Of a stretch of DNA of 41,940 bases, positions 33,682-41,744 are shown in pieces. Source of the DNA: Planctomycetota bacterium (lineage in GTDB: Bacteria; Planctomycetota; Phycisphaerae; Phycisphaerales; SM1A02). The notes beneath the pieces were generated by a model. That model did not search any database. It had not been told where the DNA came from and worked only from the letters and a program-made list of their open reading frames with translations. The stretch spans positions 1 through 41,940 of the forward strand of contig QWPV01000019.1 in assembly GCA_003671055.1 (NCBI GenBank), written 5' to 3'. How positions within the stretch are numbered: the first letter of the stretch is position 1; every line of letters begins with the position of its first letter. Made by a program: the position numbers and the translations under genes.

Positions 33682-34404
33682 ATGGAAGCGCCCATCCCTT
33701 TCGACCCAACGCTCGACATCGAGGCAGTCGATCTCGGGCGCATGTCCTACGACGCAGCGCTGAGTGCGCAACGCGCGGAACAAGACGCGCTTCTTGTGAG
33801 TCGACCTTCGCGTCGGCGCATGAAAGTCTTTCTCGTCGAACATGATGCGGTGATCACGATTTCTCGACGACCCGAAGCGCGTGCACACCTACTCGCGACA
33901 CCCGAAATGCTTGCAACACTGGGGATTGCGGTTGCGGAGACCGATCGCGGCGGCGACATCACCTATCACGGCCCTGGCCAACTTGTCGTGTATCCGATTC
34001 TCGATTTGCAGCGCCTCGGCCTGCGCGTGCATCCGTATGTGCGCGTGCTCGAAGATGCGGCGATCGCGACATGCGCGGAGTTTGGTGTCCTCGCTCGTCG
34101 AGACGCAGGCTGCACTGGCGCGTGGGTTGGCGGTGTCGAAGGCGGAGTGGGCGAAGCGGGTGGTCGCAAGATCGCAGCAATCGGCGTGCGTATTTCACGA
34201 TGGATCTCGCTGCACGGCATTGCGATCAATGTTGATCCAGATCTCTCGCACTTTGATGCGATCGTCCCGTGTGGATTGCAAGGTCGTCCCGTGACAAGTC
34301 TCGCGCGCGAGCTTGGCGCACGAGCACCGTCGATGGACGCAGTTAAATCAGCGTTCGTTCGCGCGCTTACGCAGGCGATTCTTCAGTCACACCGAGTTCC
34401 TTGA
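33682..34404 (+). CDS. lipB: Octanoyl-ACP:protein N-octanoyltransferase
   Basis: A 240-residue LipB, which moves octanoate from ACP to lipoyl domains such as the glycine-cleavage H protein. Family motifs: DRGGDITYHGPGQLVVYPI at residue 88, the acyl-transfer lysine Lys163 in GRKIAAIGVR, and the catalytic Cys197 in IVPCGLQGRPVTSL. A glycine-rich insertion of about ten residues (VGGVEGGVGEAGG, 149-161) separates the usual W-V from the lysine strand. Its last 38 bases overlap the convergent ompH-like gene. Confidence 0.93.
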   Translation: MEAPIPFDPTLDIEAVDLGRMSYDAALSAQRAEQDALLVSRPSRRRMKVFLVEHDAVITISRRPEARAHLLATPEMLATLGIAVAETDRGGDITYHGPGQLVVYPILDLQRLGLRVHPYVRVLEDAAIATCAEFGVLARRDAGCTGAWVGGVEGGVGEAGGRKIAAIGVRISRWISLHGIAINVDPDLSHFDAIVPCGLQGRPVTSLARELGARAPSMDAVKSAFVRALTQAILQSHRVP

Positions 34405-35113
34405 TCACCGCATCGGTGATGTCAACCGCAGCAGGATGCTTCACGAAAGTTCGCAGTTGAATCTGCGAATAGACCTGTTGCAAGCCTTCAGCCTTGAACG
34501 GAACTTCAACGGGGATGTAGCGGAACACAAGGTCAATCTGCTCGCGCTCGCAAACGCGATCGACTGCAGTGACGAGTTGCTTGTAAGCATCTTCAGTCTG
34601 GCCCGCGCGCACTTGATCGACTTCCTTCAACTTGCTTTCGCGAAACGCTGTGTACTCAGCATTGAGCGCTTGAAAGGCTTGCATTCCTTCCTGTTGCCCT
34701 GCGTCACCAGGCTTCACATCCTTGTACTTCGCTTGAAGATCTTCGGCGCGCTTCTGGAACTCCGCGTCAGTCGCCATCGCTTGCTCTTCGAGTTCCTTCA
34801 CCTTCTCTTGAATCGAAGGACTCGCCATGAGTGCACGCATGACCCGATCCGAATGCACTGCGCCGATCGACCACGCGCGATTGGTTGCCTTGTCGCCCCA
34901 ACCGATGCGCGCTTCACGGTTCACGATCGAGAGCGGCTCGCCTTCGCTTGCAGTGAGGAGCAACTTGTCGGCTGGACCGAGGTCGCCCATCGAAGTCGGC
35001 GTTGCCGCGTTCGGCGCCGCAACTGCGGTGTTCTGCGAGCGTCCGAGCGACACAAGCAAGGCGAGTGAGGAGAGCGCGACGGCGCAGAGCGCGAGGATTC
35101 GATTCATTGACAT
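34367..35113 (-). CDS. Third OmpH/Skp-like exported protein
   Basis: A 248-residue exported protein with a signal peptide (ILALCAVALSSLALLVSLG, residues 5-23). Its coiled-coil region (about 95-165, IQEKVKELEEQAMATDAEFQ) and ending strand IDLVFRYIPVE resemble OmpH/Skp, although an additional 70-residue domain precedes the coil. It starts 18 bases after lepA stops, so it is probably co-transcribed with that translation factor. Start alternatives are ATG 35125 and 35107; 35113 is preferred because GGA lies seven bases before it. The similarity to the other two copies near bamA is structural more than exact. The 3' end overlaps lipB by 38 bases. Confidence 0.65.
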   Translation of the reverse strand: MSMNRILALCAVALSSLALLVSLGRSQNTAVAAPNAATPTSMGDLGPADKLLLTASEGEPLSIVNREARIGWGDKATNRAWSIGAVHSDRVMRALMASPSIQEKVKELEEQAMATDAEFQKRAEDLQAKYKDVKPGDAGQQEGMQAFQALNAEYTAFRESKLKEVDQVRAGQTEDAYKQLVTAVDRVCEREQIDLVFRYIPVEVPFKAEGLQQVYSQIQLRTFVKHPAAVDITDAVIKELGVTEESPA

Positions 35114-35131
35114 GGTGGGTTCCATAGGGAC

Positions 35132-36937
35132 TCAGTCACCCTGATCGAGGATGGCCATAAACGCAGCTTGCGGGATCGACACCGAGCCGATCTGCTTCAT
35201 GCGCTTCTTGCCTTCCTTCTGCTTCTCAAGAAGTTTTCGCTTACGCGAGATATCGCCGCCGTAGCACTTCGCGGTGACGTTCTTGCGCATTGACTTGATT
35301 GATTCGCGTGCGATGATCTTGCCGCCGATGGCGGCTTGCAGCGGAATCTCAAACTGGTGTCGTTCGATTTGCTCTTTGAGCTTCGACAGAATCACCCGCG
35401 CGCGCTGTTCTGCGTTGTCGCGGTGACACATGAGTGAGAGTGCTTCCACAACTTCGCCGTTCACGAGGATTGAAACTTTGACGAGTCGATCTTCGCGATA
35501 GCAGGTGATGTGGTAATCCATCGTGCCGTAGCCGCGCGTCACACTCTTGAGTTTGTCGTAGAAGTCATAGATGATTTCTGCGAGCGGAATCTCATAGCGA
35601 AGAATCTGGCGCGTCTCACTGATCATCTCATGCGCTTGGAAAATACCGCGGCGAGATTCCGCGAGGCGCATGAGGTCGCCGATGTTTTCACTCGGGCAGA
35701 TGATGTCAATCTTTACGATCGGTTCGCGAATCGATTGAATGACCGAACCATCGGGAAGGTCGGCAGGGTTGTGGATCTCTACCTCACTGCCATCGGACAA
35801 GCCAATCATGTACGAGACCGTGGGTGCAGTCTGCACAATCGCAACGCCGCCCTCGCGCTCAAGCCGCTCTTGCACGATGTCCATGTGCAGGAGTCCGAGG
35901 AAGCCGCAACGGAATCCGAAGCCGAGCGCTTCAGAATGCTGGGTTTCAAAGGTAAAACTCGAATCGTTGAGCGAGAGCTTCTCAATCGCTTCGCGCAATT
36001 GTTCGAAATCGCTCTTCTTGCCCGCTTCATCCGCAGTTGCTGGATAGAAGTCGCAGAAGACCATCTGCTTGGGTTCTTCGTAGCCCTCGAGCGCGATCTC
36101 CGCAGGATCGTTGTCAAGCGTGATGGTGTCGCCAACGCGCACATCGCCGAGCGTTTTCATGCCCGCGCATGCGGAACCAACTTGCGAGAAGTCGAGGGAC
36201 TTCGTCTTCTGCGGGAAGGGCGTGTAGCGCAGCATCTCACCGACGAAGAAGGTGCGGCCAGTTCCCATCAAACGAATCTTGTCGCCTTGTTTGAGGCAGC
36301 CGTCGAAGATACGCAGGTACATCACGACGCCGCGATAATCGTCGTACTTCGCATCGAACACGAGTGCGCGCAATTGCTTGGTTGTCGCAGGCTTTGGTGC
36401 AGGAAATCGTTCGCACACGCGGTCAAGCAATTCCGCAATGCCGCGCCCGCTCTTCGCGCTCACCAGTAAACAATCTTCAGCGGGGAAGCCGAACACTTGT
36501 TCAATTTCCATCGCGACAGCGTCGGGCGATGCTGCAGGAAGATCGATCTTGTTGATCACCGGAATGATCGTGAGATTCGCCTCAACTGCGAGATACGCAT
36601 TCGCGACAGTCTGCGCTTGCACGCCTTGCGTGGAGTCAACGACAAGAATCGCGCCTTCACACGCCTTCAGCGCGCGCGACACTTCGTACGTGAAGTCAAC
36701 GTGCCCTGGCGTATCGATGAAGTTGAGTTCGAAGTCTTCACCCTTGTACGTGTGGTGCACGGTGACCGCGGACGCCTTGATCGTGATCCCGCGCTCGCGT
36801 TCAAGATCCATCGAGTCAAGAATTTGCGCGCGTGCCTCACGCGCGGAGACCGCGTTCGTCGCCTGAAGAAGTCGATCGGCAAGCGTGGACTTCCCGTGAT
36901 CGATGTGAGCAATGATGCAGAAGTTACGAATATGCAC
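35132..36937 (-). CDS. lepA: Elongation factor 4 (LepA) GTPase
   Basis: A 601-residue translational GTPase that acts on ribosomes, associated with back-translocation or ribosome assembly. G1 is AHIDHGKST near residue 10, G2 RERGITIK near 48, G3 DTPGHVDF near 76 and G4 NKID near 130. The LepA-specific C-terminal domain ends with GKIIARESIKSMRKNVTAKC and YGGDISRKRKLLEKQKEGKK. Length is normal. The start is GTG at 36937, giving HIRNFCIIAHIDHGKST, as expected for the family. Confidence 0.97.
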   Translation of the reverse strand: MHIRNFCIIAHIDHGKSTLADRLLQATNAVSAREARAQILDSMDLERERGITIKASAVTVHHTYKGEDFELNFIDTPGHVDFTYEVSRALKACEGAILVVDSTQGVQAQTVANAYLAVEANLTIIPVINKIDLPAASPDAVAMEIEQVFGFPAEDCLLVSAKSGRGIAELLDRVCERFPAPKPATTKQLRALVFDAKYDDYRGVVMYLRIFDGCLKQGDKIRLMGTGRTFFVGEMLRYTPFPQKTKSLDFSQVGSACAGMKTLGDVRVGDTITLDNDPAEIALEGYEEPKQMVFCDFYPATADEAGKKSDFEQLREAIEKLSLNDSSFTFETQHSEALGFGFRCGFLGLLHMDIVQERLEREGGVAIVQTAPTVSYMIGLSDGSEVEIHNPADLPDGSVIQSIREPIVKIDIICPSENIGDLMRLAESRRGIFQAHEMISETRQILRYEIPLAEIIYDFYDKLKSVTRGYGTMDYHITCYREDRLVKVSILVNGEVVEALSLMCHRDNAEQRARVILSKLKEQIERHQFEIPLQAAIGGKIIARESIKSMRKNVTAKCYGGDISRKRKLLEKQKEGKKRMKQIGSVSIPQAAFMAILDQGD

Positions 36938-37008
36938 GGCAGGTTTGTGCCCTCAGTGGCACGAAGGTCGTTGGGGCAGGCAGGATCGACGATAGTAGCG
37001 CACCCGAG

Positions 37009-37986
37009 TCAGCGTGCGCGCGCGAGTCTCTCAATGCGCAATCGAGCGGATCGAACACGCGAAACCGACAGGGTTCCGTCCGTGACTGCTTTCGCGAGTG
37101 CTTCTATCGCCTCGCGCTGCCGTTCGATCGAGTGGCAGACGAGGAGCGCATCGACACCTGCGTTCACAGCGCGGACGGCCGCTTCTCCGATGCCGAAATG
37201 GTCGGCGATCGCCTTCATTTCGAGATCGTCAGAGATCAAAACGCCATTGAAATTGAGCTCGCCGCGGAGGAGTCCTTGGATGGACTTCGCGCTCATGGTG
37301 GCGGGAACTCCGGGGTCGACCGCTTCGAAAACGACATGCGTGGTCATGATGCATTCGATACCCGCGGCGATTGCCGCGCGGAAGGGGAGGAGTTCCACCG
37401 CATCGAGTCGCGCGCGGTTGTGCGAGAGTCGCGGAAGATCGAAGTGTGAATCCGTGTCGGTGTCGCCGTGGCCTGGAAAGTGCTTGCCGCACGCTGCGAC
37501 ATGTTCCTGCAAGCCAAGCATCATCGCGACACCGAGGCGCGCAACTGTTTCAGCGTCGCGCGAGAACGATCGATCGCCGATGACGGGGTTGAGCGGATTG
37601 GAATCCACATCAAGAACAGGCGCGAGATTGATGTTGAATCCCGCGTCGCGGACTTGCGCACCAAGGCGCGATCCGAACGCGCGAACGGCAGTCTCATCGA
37701 GTGCTGCGAGTTCGCGCAAGGACGGAAAAATCTCGAATCCATCAGTCAAACGAGCAACTCGTCCGCCTTCTTGATCGACGCTGAGCAGCAACGGATGCGC
37801 TGCAGCGGCGCGCAGTTCGTCGATCAGCGCACGCGTCTCATCACGCGTTCCACAATTGCGTGCGAAGAGAATGACCCCTGAAACTCCGGCACGAATGAGA
37901 TCAAGCGTCCCTTGCGGTGGCGTTCGTCCATCAAAGCCAATCCAGACAAGAGGTCGAACGAGTGCTTCAGCTTCGCTTGCATGCAT
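37009..37986 (-). CDS. nagZ: Beta-N-acetylhexosaminidase (NagZ, GH3)
   Basis: A 325-residue GH3 enzyme that removes N-acetylglucosamine from muropeptides during cell-wall recycling. Family marks are LLLSVDQEGGRVARL near 67, NLAPVLDVDSNP near 120, the catalytic loop KHFPGHGDTDTDSH at 168-181 and the nucleophile Asp in VLISDDLEM at 249-257. No signal peptide is seen, consistent with a cytoplasmic role. The presence of a GlcNAc-recycling enzyme fits an organism with peptidoglycan. It is 71 bases upstream of lepA on the same strand. Confidence 0.93.
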   Translation of the reverse strand: MHASEAEALVRPLVWIGFDGRTPPQGTLDLIRAGVSGVILFARNCGTRDETRALIDELRAAAAHPLLLSVDQEGGRVARLTDGFEIFPSLRELAALDETAVRAFGSRLGAQVRDAGFNINLAPVLDVDSNPLNPVIGDRSFSRDAETVARLGVAMMLGLQEHVAACGKHFPGHGDTDTDSHFDLPRLSHNRARLDAVELLPFRAAIAAGIECIMTTHVVFEAVDPGVPATMSAKSIQGLLRGELNFNGVLISDDLEMKAIADHFGIGEAAVRAVNAGVDALLVCHSIERQREAIEALAKAVTDGTLSVSRVRSARLRIERLARAR

Positions 37987-38088
37987 GGTTGATGAATGTA
38001 GCGGAGCGCGCCTCTCGATTGTGCCGATAGCGCGGAGCGGCCATCGTTACAGCCACTCGCCCGAAACTCGCCCGAGGAACTTCATCGT

Positions 38089-38244
38089 ATGGACACCATC
38101 ATCTTCATCCTCCTTTGCAGTTGCTTCCTCGCGATGTGGCACGGGAAGCGCAAAGCCGCGGGACTTCTCCTCGTCCTCACCTTCGTCGCTGTGATCCTCC
38201 TCTTCAACCATCACGCAACCGATGCATTGGAGATCTCACTGTGA
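38089..38244 (+). CDS. DUF5993-like small membrane protein
   Basis: A 51-residue membrane protein with two hydrophobic segments (IIFILLCSCFLAM at 4-16 and GLLLVLTFVAVILLF at 25-39), separated by a basic loop HGKRKAA and ending in NHHATDALEISL. The size, topology and final HHATD-L pattern match DUF5993, found next to dsbB-like genes. It has two cysteines in C-S-C (10 and 12). The stop codon overlaps the next start in TGATG, so the two genes are translationally coupled. The function is unknown; a helper of the disulfide system is inferred from position. Confidence 0.7.
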   Translation: MDTIIFILLCSCFLAMWHGKRKAAGLLLVLTFVAVILLFNHHATDALEISL

Positions 38245-38810
38245 TGCGTTCCCTCCGAGTAAATCTCGCGCAATTCTGCATCCTCGCGATCACCGGAGTC
38301 CTCATCGCCGCATTCGGCGTGCAGTTTGGCGCAGGCGAGTTGCCATGCCCGCTCTGCATGTTGCAGCGCATGGGAATGATCCTCGCAGCATTCGGACCAG
38401 CATGGCTGTTAATGCGAGCAATGCGCGGACCAATCGACGCGCGCGACTACGCCCAGTGCTACGGCATAAGCGTGCTCGCCGCAATCGTCGGCGGCGCAGT
38501 GAGCGTCCGTCAAACGCTCCTTCACATCGCCCCCGGCGACCCCGGCTTCGGCGAACCAGTGATGGGACTCCACCTCTACACCTGGGGCATCGTCATCTTC
38601 GCATCCGTCTGCATCGTGAGCGGAATCCAACTCCTCATGCTCCCAAAGAACAGCGAACGACTCCACATCGGCATCCGCGCCAAGTGCGTGCTGTTCCTCT
38701 TTGCAGCAGTGATCACAGTGAACACCGTCGCAGTCTTCGCACTCGAAGGATTCCACTGGGTGATCCCCGACGATCCAACGAGCTACCGATTGTTCGGGGA
38801 TGCGCCGTAA
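38244..38810 (+). CDS. dsbB: DsbB-like disulfide bond formation protein
   Basis: A 188-residue inner-membrane protein with about five membrane segments. The first periplasmic loop has the redox pair Cys35-Pro-Leu-Cys38 (GELPCPLCMLQRMG), diagnostic of DsbB, which passes electrons from DsbA to quinones. The second loop (LLHIAPGDPGFGEPVMGLHLYTW) lacks the second cysteine pair found in E. coli DsbB. The remaining cysteines are in or near membrane helices. It starts inside the stop codon of the DUF5993-like gene. A DsbA partner was not seen in the window. Confidence 0.85.
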   Translation: MRSLRVNLAQFCILAITGVLIAAFGVQFGAGELPCPLCMLQRMGMILAAFGPAWLLMRAMRGPIDARDYAQCYGISVLAAIVGGAVSVRQTLLHIAPGDPGFGEPVMGLHLYTWGIVIFASVCIVSGIQLLMLPKNSERLHIGIRAKCVLFLFAAVITVNTVAVFALEGFHWVIPDDPTSYRLFGDAP

Positions 38811-38873
38811 GCGAGAGATCCGTCATAGACCCGTCCGCCCATCATCAGCGCATCCGTAGGGATTCGTGACGGA

Positions 38874-39641
38874 ATGCCGAGCGCAGATCGCGACGAACAC
38901 AACGGAGAGACATCAAGTCCCGCGCCCCGACCGTACACTGACATCGTGCCGACCTTGGACGAATTTCCATCGACGCATCGCACGTTCCTCACGCAAGCTC
39001 TTTCTTTGGGAGATATTGAAGCGGCGCGGCAGCATGTGATGTCGCGTGCGTATGCGCCGTTGTGTGCATACGTGGGCGCGGCGAATTTGCGGCACATCGG
39101 TACGCCTGAAGATCTTGTCGGAGGATTCATGGCGTCTCGTTTCGCGCGTGATGATTACTTCACGCGGTGGATCAATCAACAGCCGCCGATGGCGCTACGG
39201 CGTTGGCTGGTGAATGGGCTGTTGTTTTACGCGCATGAGCGCATTGCTGAGGACCGTCGCGCTCGTCGAACACCGAATGTCACAGCATTCGACATGATTG
39301 TTGAGCCCGAGCCGTGGCGCGAGTTGGAACGCGCCTGGCGTCGAGGCGTACTTCAAATGGCATGCGATCGAGTTCAAGTCGCGTACACGCGCGAGGGACG
39401 CAGCGACTTCTGGAGGCTCTTCACGCGTCACGTGTTGGACGGTGTCGCGTACCCAGCACTTGAGATCGAACTCGCTATCCCAGCAGCCAGTGCACCGATG
39501 ATTACACGCACGGCGCTGCGGAGATTGCGGGCCGAGATTGAATTGATATTCGCGGACGAGTTCCTCGATCGAGCGGAACGCGCGCTTGAAGTGCGAGCGA
39601 TTCTCTTCGAAGACGACGAGGATCCCAGTGCCAGTGCCTGA
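38874..39641 (+). CDS. ECF-like sigma-70 family protein
   Basis: A 255-residue protein resembling the large planctomycete ECF-type sigma factors. Region 2 is recognisable at about 77-130: TPEDLVGGFMASRF, ARDDYF, then MALRRWLVNGLLFYAHERIAED, where an ECF has its EDLVQGFF and RxWLL motifs. The second half (about 150-235) is helical and could be region 4, ending with TALRRLRAEIELIFADEFLD. Region 4 helix-turn-helix is not obvious, so DNA binding at -35 is uncertain. ATG 38874 is used; a GTG at 38946 is also possible. A dockerin-bearing exported protein gene follows in what could be one transcript. Confidence 0.65.
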   Translation: MPSADRDEHNGETSSPAPRPYTDIVPTLDEFPSTHRTFLTQALSLGDIEAARQHVMSRAYAPLCAYVGAANLRHIGTPEDLVGGFMASRFARDDYFTRWINQQPPMALRRWLVNGLLFYAHERIAEDRRARRTPNVTAFDMIVEPEPWRELERAWRRGVLQMACDRVQVAYTREGRSDFWRLFTRHVLDGVAYPALEIELAIPAASAPMITRTALRRLRAEIELIFADEFLDRAERALEVRAILFEDDEDPSASA

Positions 39642-39906
39642 GTTTCGGCAGTTGGACGCAGCCGAGCGCGTACGTTTGCGGAACGCGCTCGCTCGGCACG
39701 TCGAGAGTGACGGGGCGACCAATCCATCCCCGTGGTTCTCGCAACCCCGATTCCGTCGCGCATGTGCCTGCGCCGCAATGATTTTCGCAATTCTCGTAAC
39801 CCAATGGCATGGCGGCTTGGTCGAGCCTCTCTCATCTCTCCAACCCCCAGCCTCGGCGCGCGCACAGATCGTTTTCGTGCCGCAAACCAAGGCGCAATCG
39901 GAGAGC
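39627..39906 (+). other. In-frame membrane-peptide coding stretch between sigma factor and LamG gene
   Basis: Starting at GTG codons (39627 or 39633) that overlap the sigma factor 3' end, the reading frame is open through the next gene without a stop. It encodes EFRQLDAAERVRLRNALARH, a Pro/Ser stretch and a hydrophobic segment ACACAAMIFAILVTQW. This looks like a small anti-sigma-type protein, but no stop separates it from the signal peptide at 39907. It may be a separate gene that lost its stop, a fusion or non-coding. Confidence 0.3.
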
Positions 39907-40860
39907 ATGAAGTTGAGACAACTGACAAGAGCAACCTTCACCGCGGCCGCCGCGATCCTCATGGCGTCAGGCGCGCAGGCACAATCTGAGGGATATGCGC
40001 ATTTCGGCGCAACCAGCGACACGATTCGGATTCAAGGAAACACAGTCTTTCCAACCGTTGACTGCACCTACGAGATGCGGATCCGGATTCAACCTGGATC
40101 ACCGATAGGTCGAGTCACGGATGAGCAGCGCGACACGTATGAAGATAAAGTTGTCATCGTGTCATCGACAACAATCGGTTTGTATCTGACGCGAGGGCAA
40201 GCTTGTAGTACAGAAAGTCTTGCTGCGCTTGCGCCGGGTACGACTGGCGTATGGCGCCATGTAGCCTGGGTTCGCAGCGGCGAAACAGTGATGCTTTTCA
40301 TTGATGGTTTGCTTACGAACTCGTGGGCCGTCACGGCCATGTGTGTCGGGAACTCACCAGATTCGCGCATGTCGATAGGCTCTTTCAAACACCAACTGGC
40401 ATTCCCAGTCTTTCCATCGTTTCTTGGCGACCTTGATTGGATTCATGTGAGTGCCGGCGCGCGGTACACAGCATCATTCACTCCGCCATACGAGTGCGAG
40501 ATTACAGCCGATGCCGACACGCAACTGCTTCTGAAGTTCAATGAGCCTGCGGGCACCACGACCCTCTACGACGAGAGTTGGAGTCACTATCAGTGTGATG
40601 TTGGGTACATGTACCCTCCGTACACAGGCACCTCACCAACCCTCGGCAACACCATCGACGGCTACCCCGCATGTGTCGTGCTTTGCGACTCCGACATCGA
40701 TGGTGACGGCAACACCGACGGAATCGACCTCGCAATAATTCTCACTCACTGGGGATCGACTGCTCCGAAGGCCTATCCGCGTGCCGACACCAACGCGGAT
40801 GGCATGCTCAATGGCGCTGATCTCACGATCGTTCTCAACGGCTGGGGCGCGTGTCCGTAA
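39907..40860 (+). CDS. Secreted LamG-like protein with C-terminal dockerin repeats
   Basis: A 317-residue exported protein. The signal peptide is 1-26 (MKLRQLTRATFTAAAAILMA, then SGAQAQ). Residues about 28-240 form a LamG/concanavalin-A-like beta sandwich (YAHFGATSDTIRIQGN, then WRHVAWVRSGETVMLFIDG). The last 60 residues carry two dockerin-like units, DIDGDGNTDGIDLAIILTHW and DTNADGMLNGADLTIVLNGW, which bind calcium in the family. A catalytic domain is not seen; glycan or protein binding at the surface is inferred. ATG 39907 is preferred because GGAG lies four bases upstream and a signal peptide begins there. Confidence 0.75.
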   Translation: MKLRQLTRATFTAAAAILMASGAQAQSEGYAHFGATSDTIRIQGNTVFPTVDCTYEMRIRIQPGSPIGRVTDEQRDTYEDKVVIVSSTTIGLYLTRGQACSTESLAALAPGTTGVWRHVAWVRSGETVMLFIDGLLTNSWAVTAMCVGNSPDSRMSIGSFKHQLAFPVFPSFLGDLDWIHVSAGARYTASFTPPYECEITADADTQLLLKFNEPAGTTTLYDESWSHYQCDVGYMYPPYTGTSPTLGNTIDGYPACVVLCDSDIDGDGNTDGIDLAIILTHWGSTAPKAYPRADTNADGMLNGADLTIVLNGWGACP

Positions 40861-40902
40861 CTTAAACTTGCCAGTAAAGCTCGTTGGAGGGATGACGCGG
40901 TC

Positions 40903-40935
40903 ACTCGCTGCATGTTCACGCATCAGTGAGTTTTT
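40903..40935 (+). terminator. Rho-independent terminator after the LamG/dockerin gene
   Basis: Arms 40903-40914 (ACTCGCTGCATG) and 40921-40930/31 (CATCAGTGAGT) pair with one mismatch and one bulged base around a six-base loop, followed at once by five T residues (40931-40935). It lies 43 bases past the stop codon. Confidence 0.7.
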
Positions 40936-41087
40936 CCGCCCCAAGTGCAGTGCGCTCTTGCAGCTTCGCGAGGAGCATCGATTTCTGCGGCAGCCGCGTC
41001 TGGTACTCAGCGATCAGCGCGACAGAGAGTACGCAACGTAACCGACGAAACGGCTGTTTCTCGAAACGCTCCCAAACTGCGGGTTGA

Positions 41088-41429
41088 TCAACTCCGCAGT
41101 TCGCGGACGATCGCAGCGCGTGTGCTTGGCAACTCATTGCGAACGATGGAATACAGGATCCTGTGATCAATCCCGTCGTAACCGTGTGCGATGACATTGC
41201 GCAATCCGATCGCCTCGCGTGCGCCTGGGATTCGTGCGAATCGCAGCGGGTCGCTTCGTTCGAGTCGACGCATCGCCTCGCCAAGAATCTCAAATCGCCG
41301 CTCGAAGATCGCCTGCAGATCGCGATCCGTGAGGAATGCACTCAGCGAAGTGCTTGCGGCCTTCTCGAGGAGATCATCGATCTGCTGCAGCAAGTCCTCG
41401 AGAATTGCCTGTGGCTCATGCGGCGACAT
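41088..41429 (-). CDS. hepT: HepT-like HEPN-domain toxin (DUF86)
   Basis: A 113-residue HEPN protein. The all-helical start AILEDLLQQIDDLLEKA and FERRFEILGEAMRRLER lead to the HEPN active motif R-N-x-x-x-H in GLRNVIAHGYDGIDH near residue 80. The Tyr two positions after the His is the residue modified by the partner nucleotidyltransferase in HepT/MntA systems. The protein is expected to be an RNase unless AMPylated. The ATG at 41429 lies 14 bases inside mntA. A longer open frame upstream is the overlapped partner gene. Confidence 0.85.
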   Translation of the reverse strand: MSPHEPQAILEDLLQQIDDLLEKAASTSLSAFLTDRDLQAIFERRFEILGEAMRRLERSDPLRFARIPGAREAIGLRNVIAHGYDGIDHRILYSIVRNELPSTRAAIVRELRS

Positions 41430-41730
41430 AAATGGGAATCTGAATCGCCTCATGAATCGCGCGCCATGTGGGGTTGCGAATGCCGTGGGTACTGATGACA
41501 TCGACGCGCCGACCAAACAGGTCCTGCGCGTCAAGGTAGAAGTGCACGGCGCGCATGCCGAGGTTGTCGGTGTACTCACCAAAGTCGACGAGGAGGTCTA
41601 GATCGCTCCGCATGGGATCAAAGTCGCCCGCCGCGGCAGATCCGACTACTGCGACGGAGTGCAACCCGTATCGCCGAGCGAGTTCGCGCAGCGCGGGGAG
41701 GTGCACTGAGATTTCTGCAGGAAGAGCCAT
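41416..41730 (-). CDS. mntA: MntA-like minimal nucleotidyltransferase antitoxin
   Basis: A 104-residue minimal nucleotidyltransferase. The active site reads VGSAAAGDFDPMRSDLDLLV at 29-48: the Gly-Ser and, after eleven residues, the Asp-Leu-Asp pair that bind metal. A third acidic residue in RRVDVIS lies near 75. In type VII systems the enzyme AMPylates HepT to keep it silent. It comes first in the operon and overlaps hepT by 14 bases. No ribosome binding site is visible before ATG 41730. Confidence 0.85.
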   Translation of the reverse strand: MALPAEISVHLPALRELARRYGLHSVAVVGSAAAGDFDPMRSDLDLLVDFGEYTDNLGMRAVHFYLDAQDLFGRRVDVISTHGIRNPTWRAIHEAIQIPIYVAA

Positions 41731-41738
41731 CGCGTGGG

Positions 41739-41744
41739 ATCATA
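41739..41744 (-). promoter_or_regulatory. Probable -10 element of mntA-hepT
   Basis: TATGAT on the minus strand, eight bases before the mntA ATG, differs from TATAAT at one position. A -35 box at the normal distance is weak (CTCATC). If real, transcription would start at or next to the ATG, giving a leaderless message. The remaining 200 bases to the window end show no gene. Confidence 0.4.
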
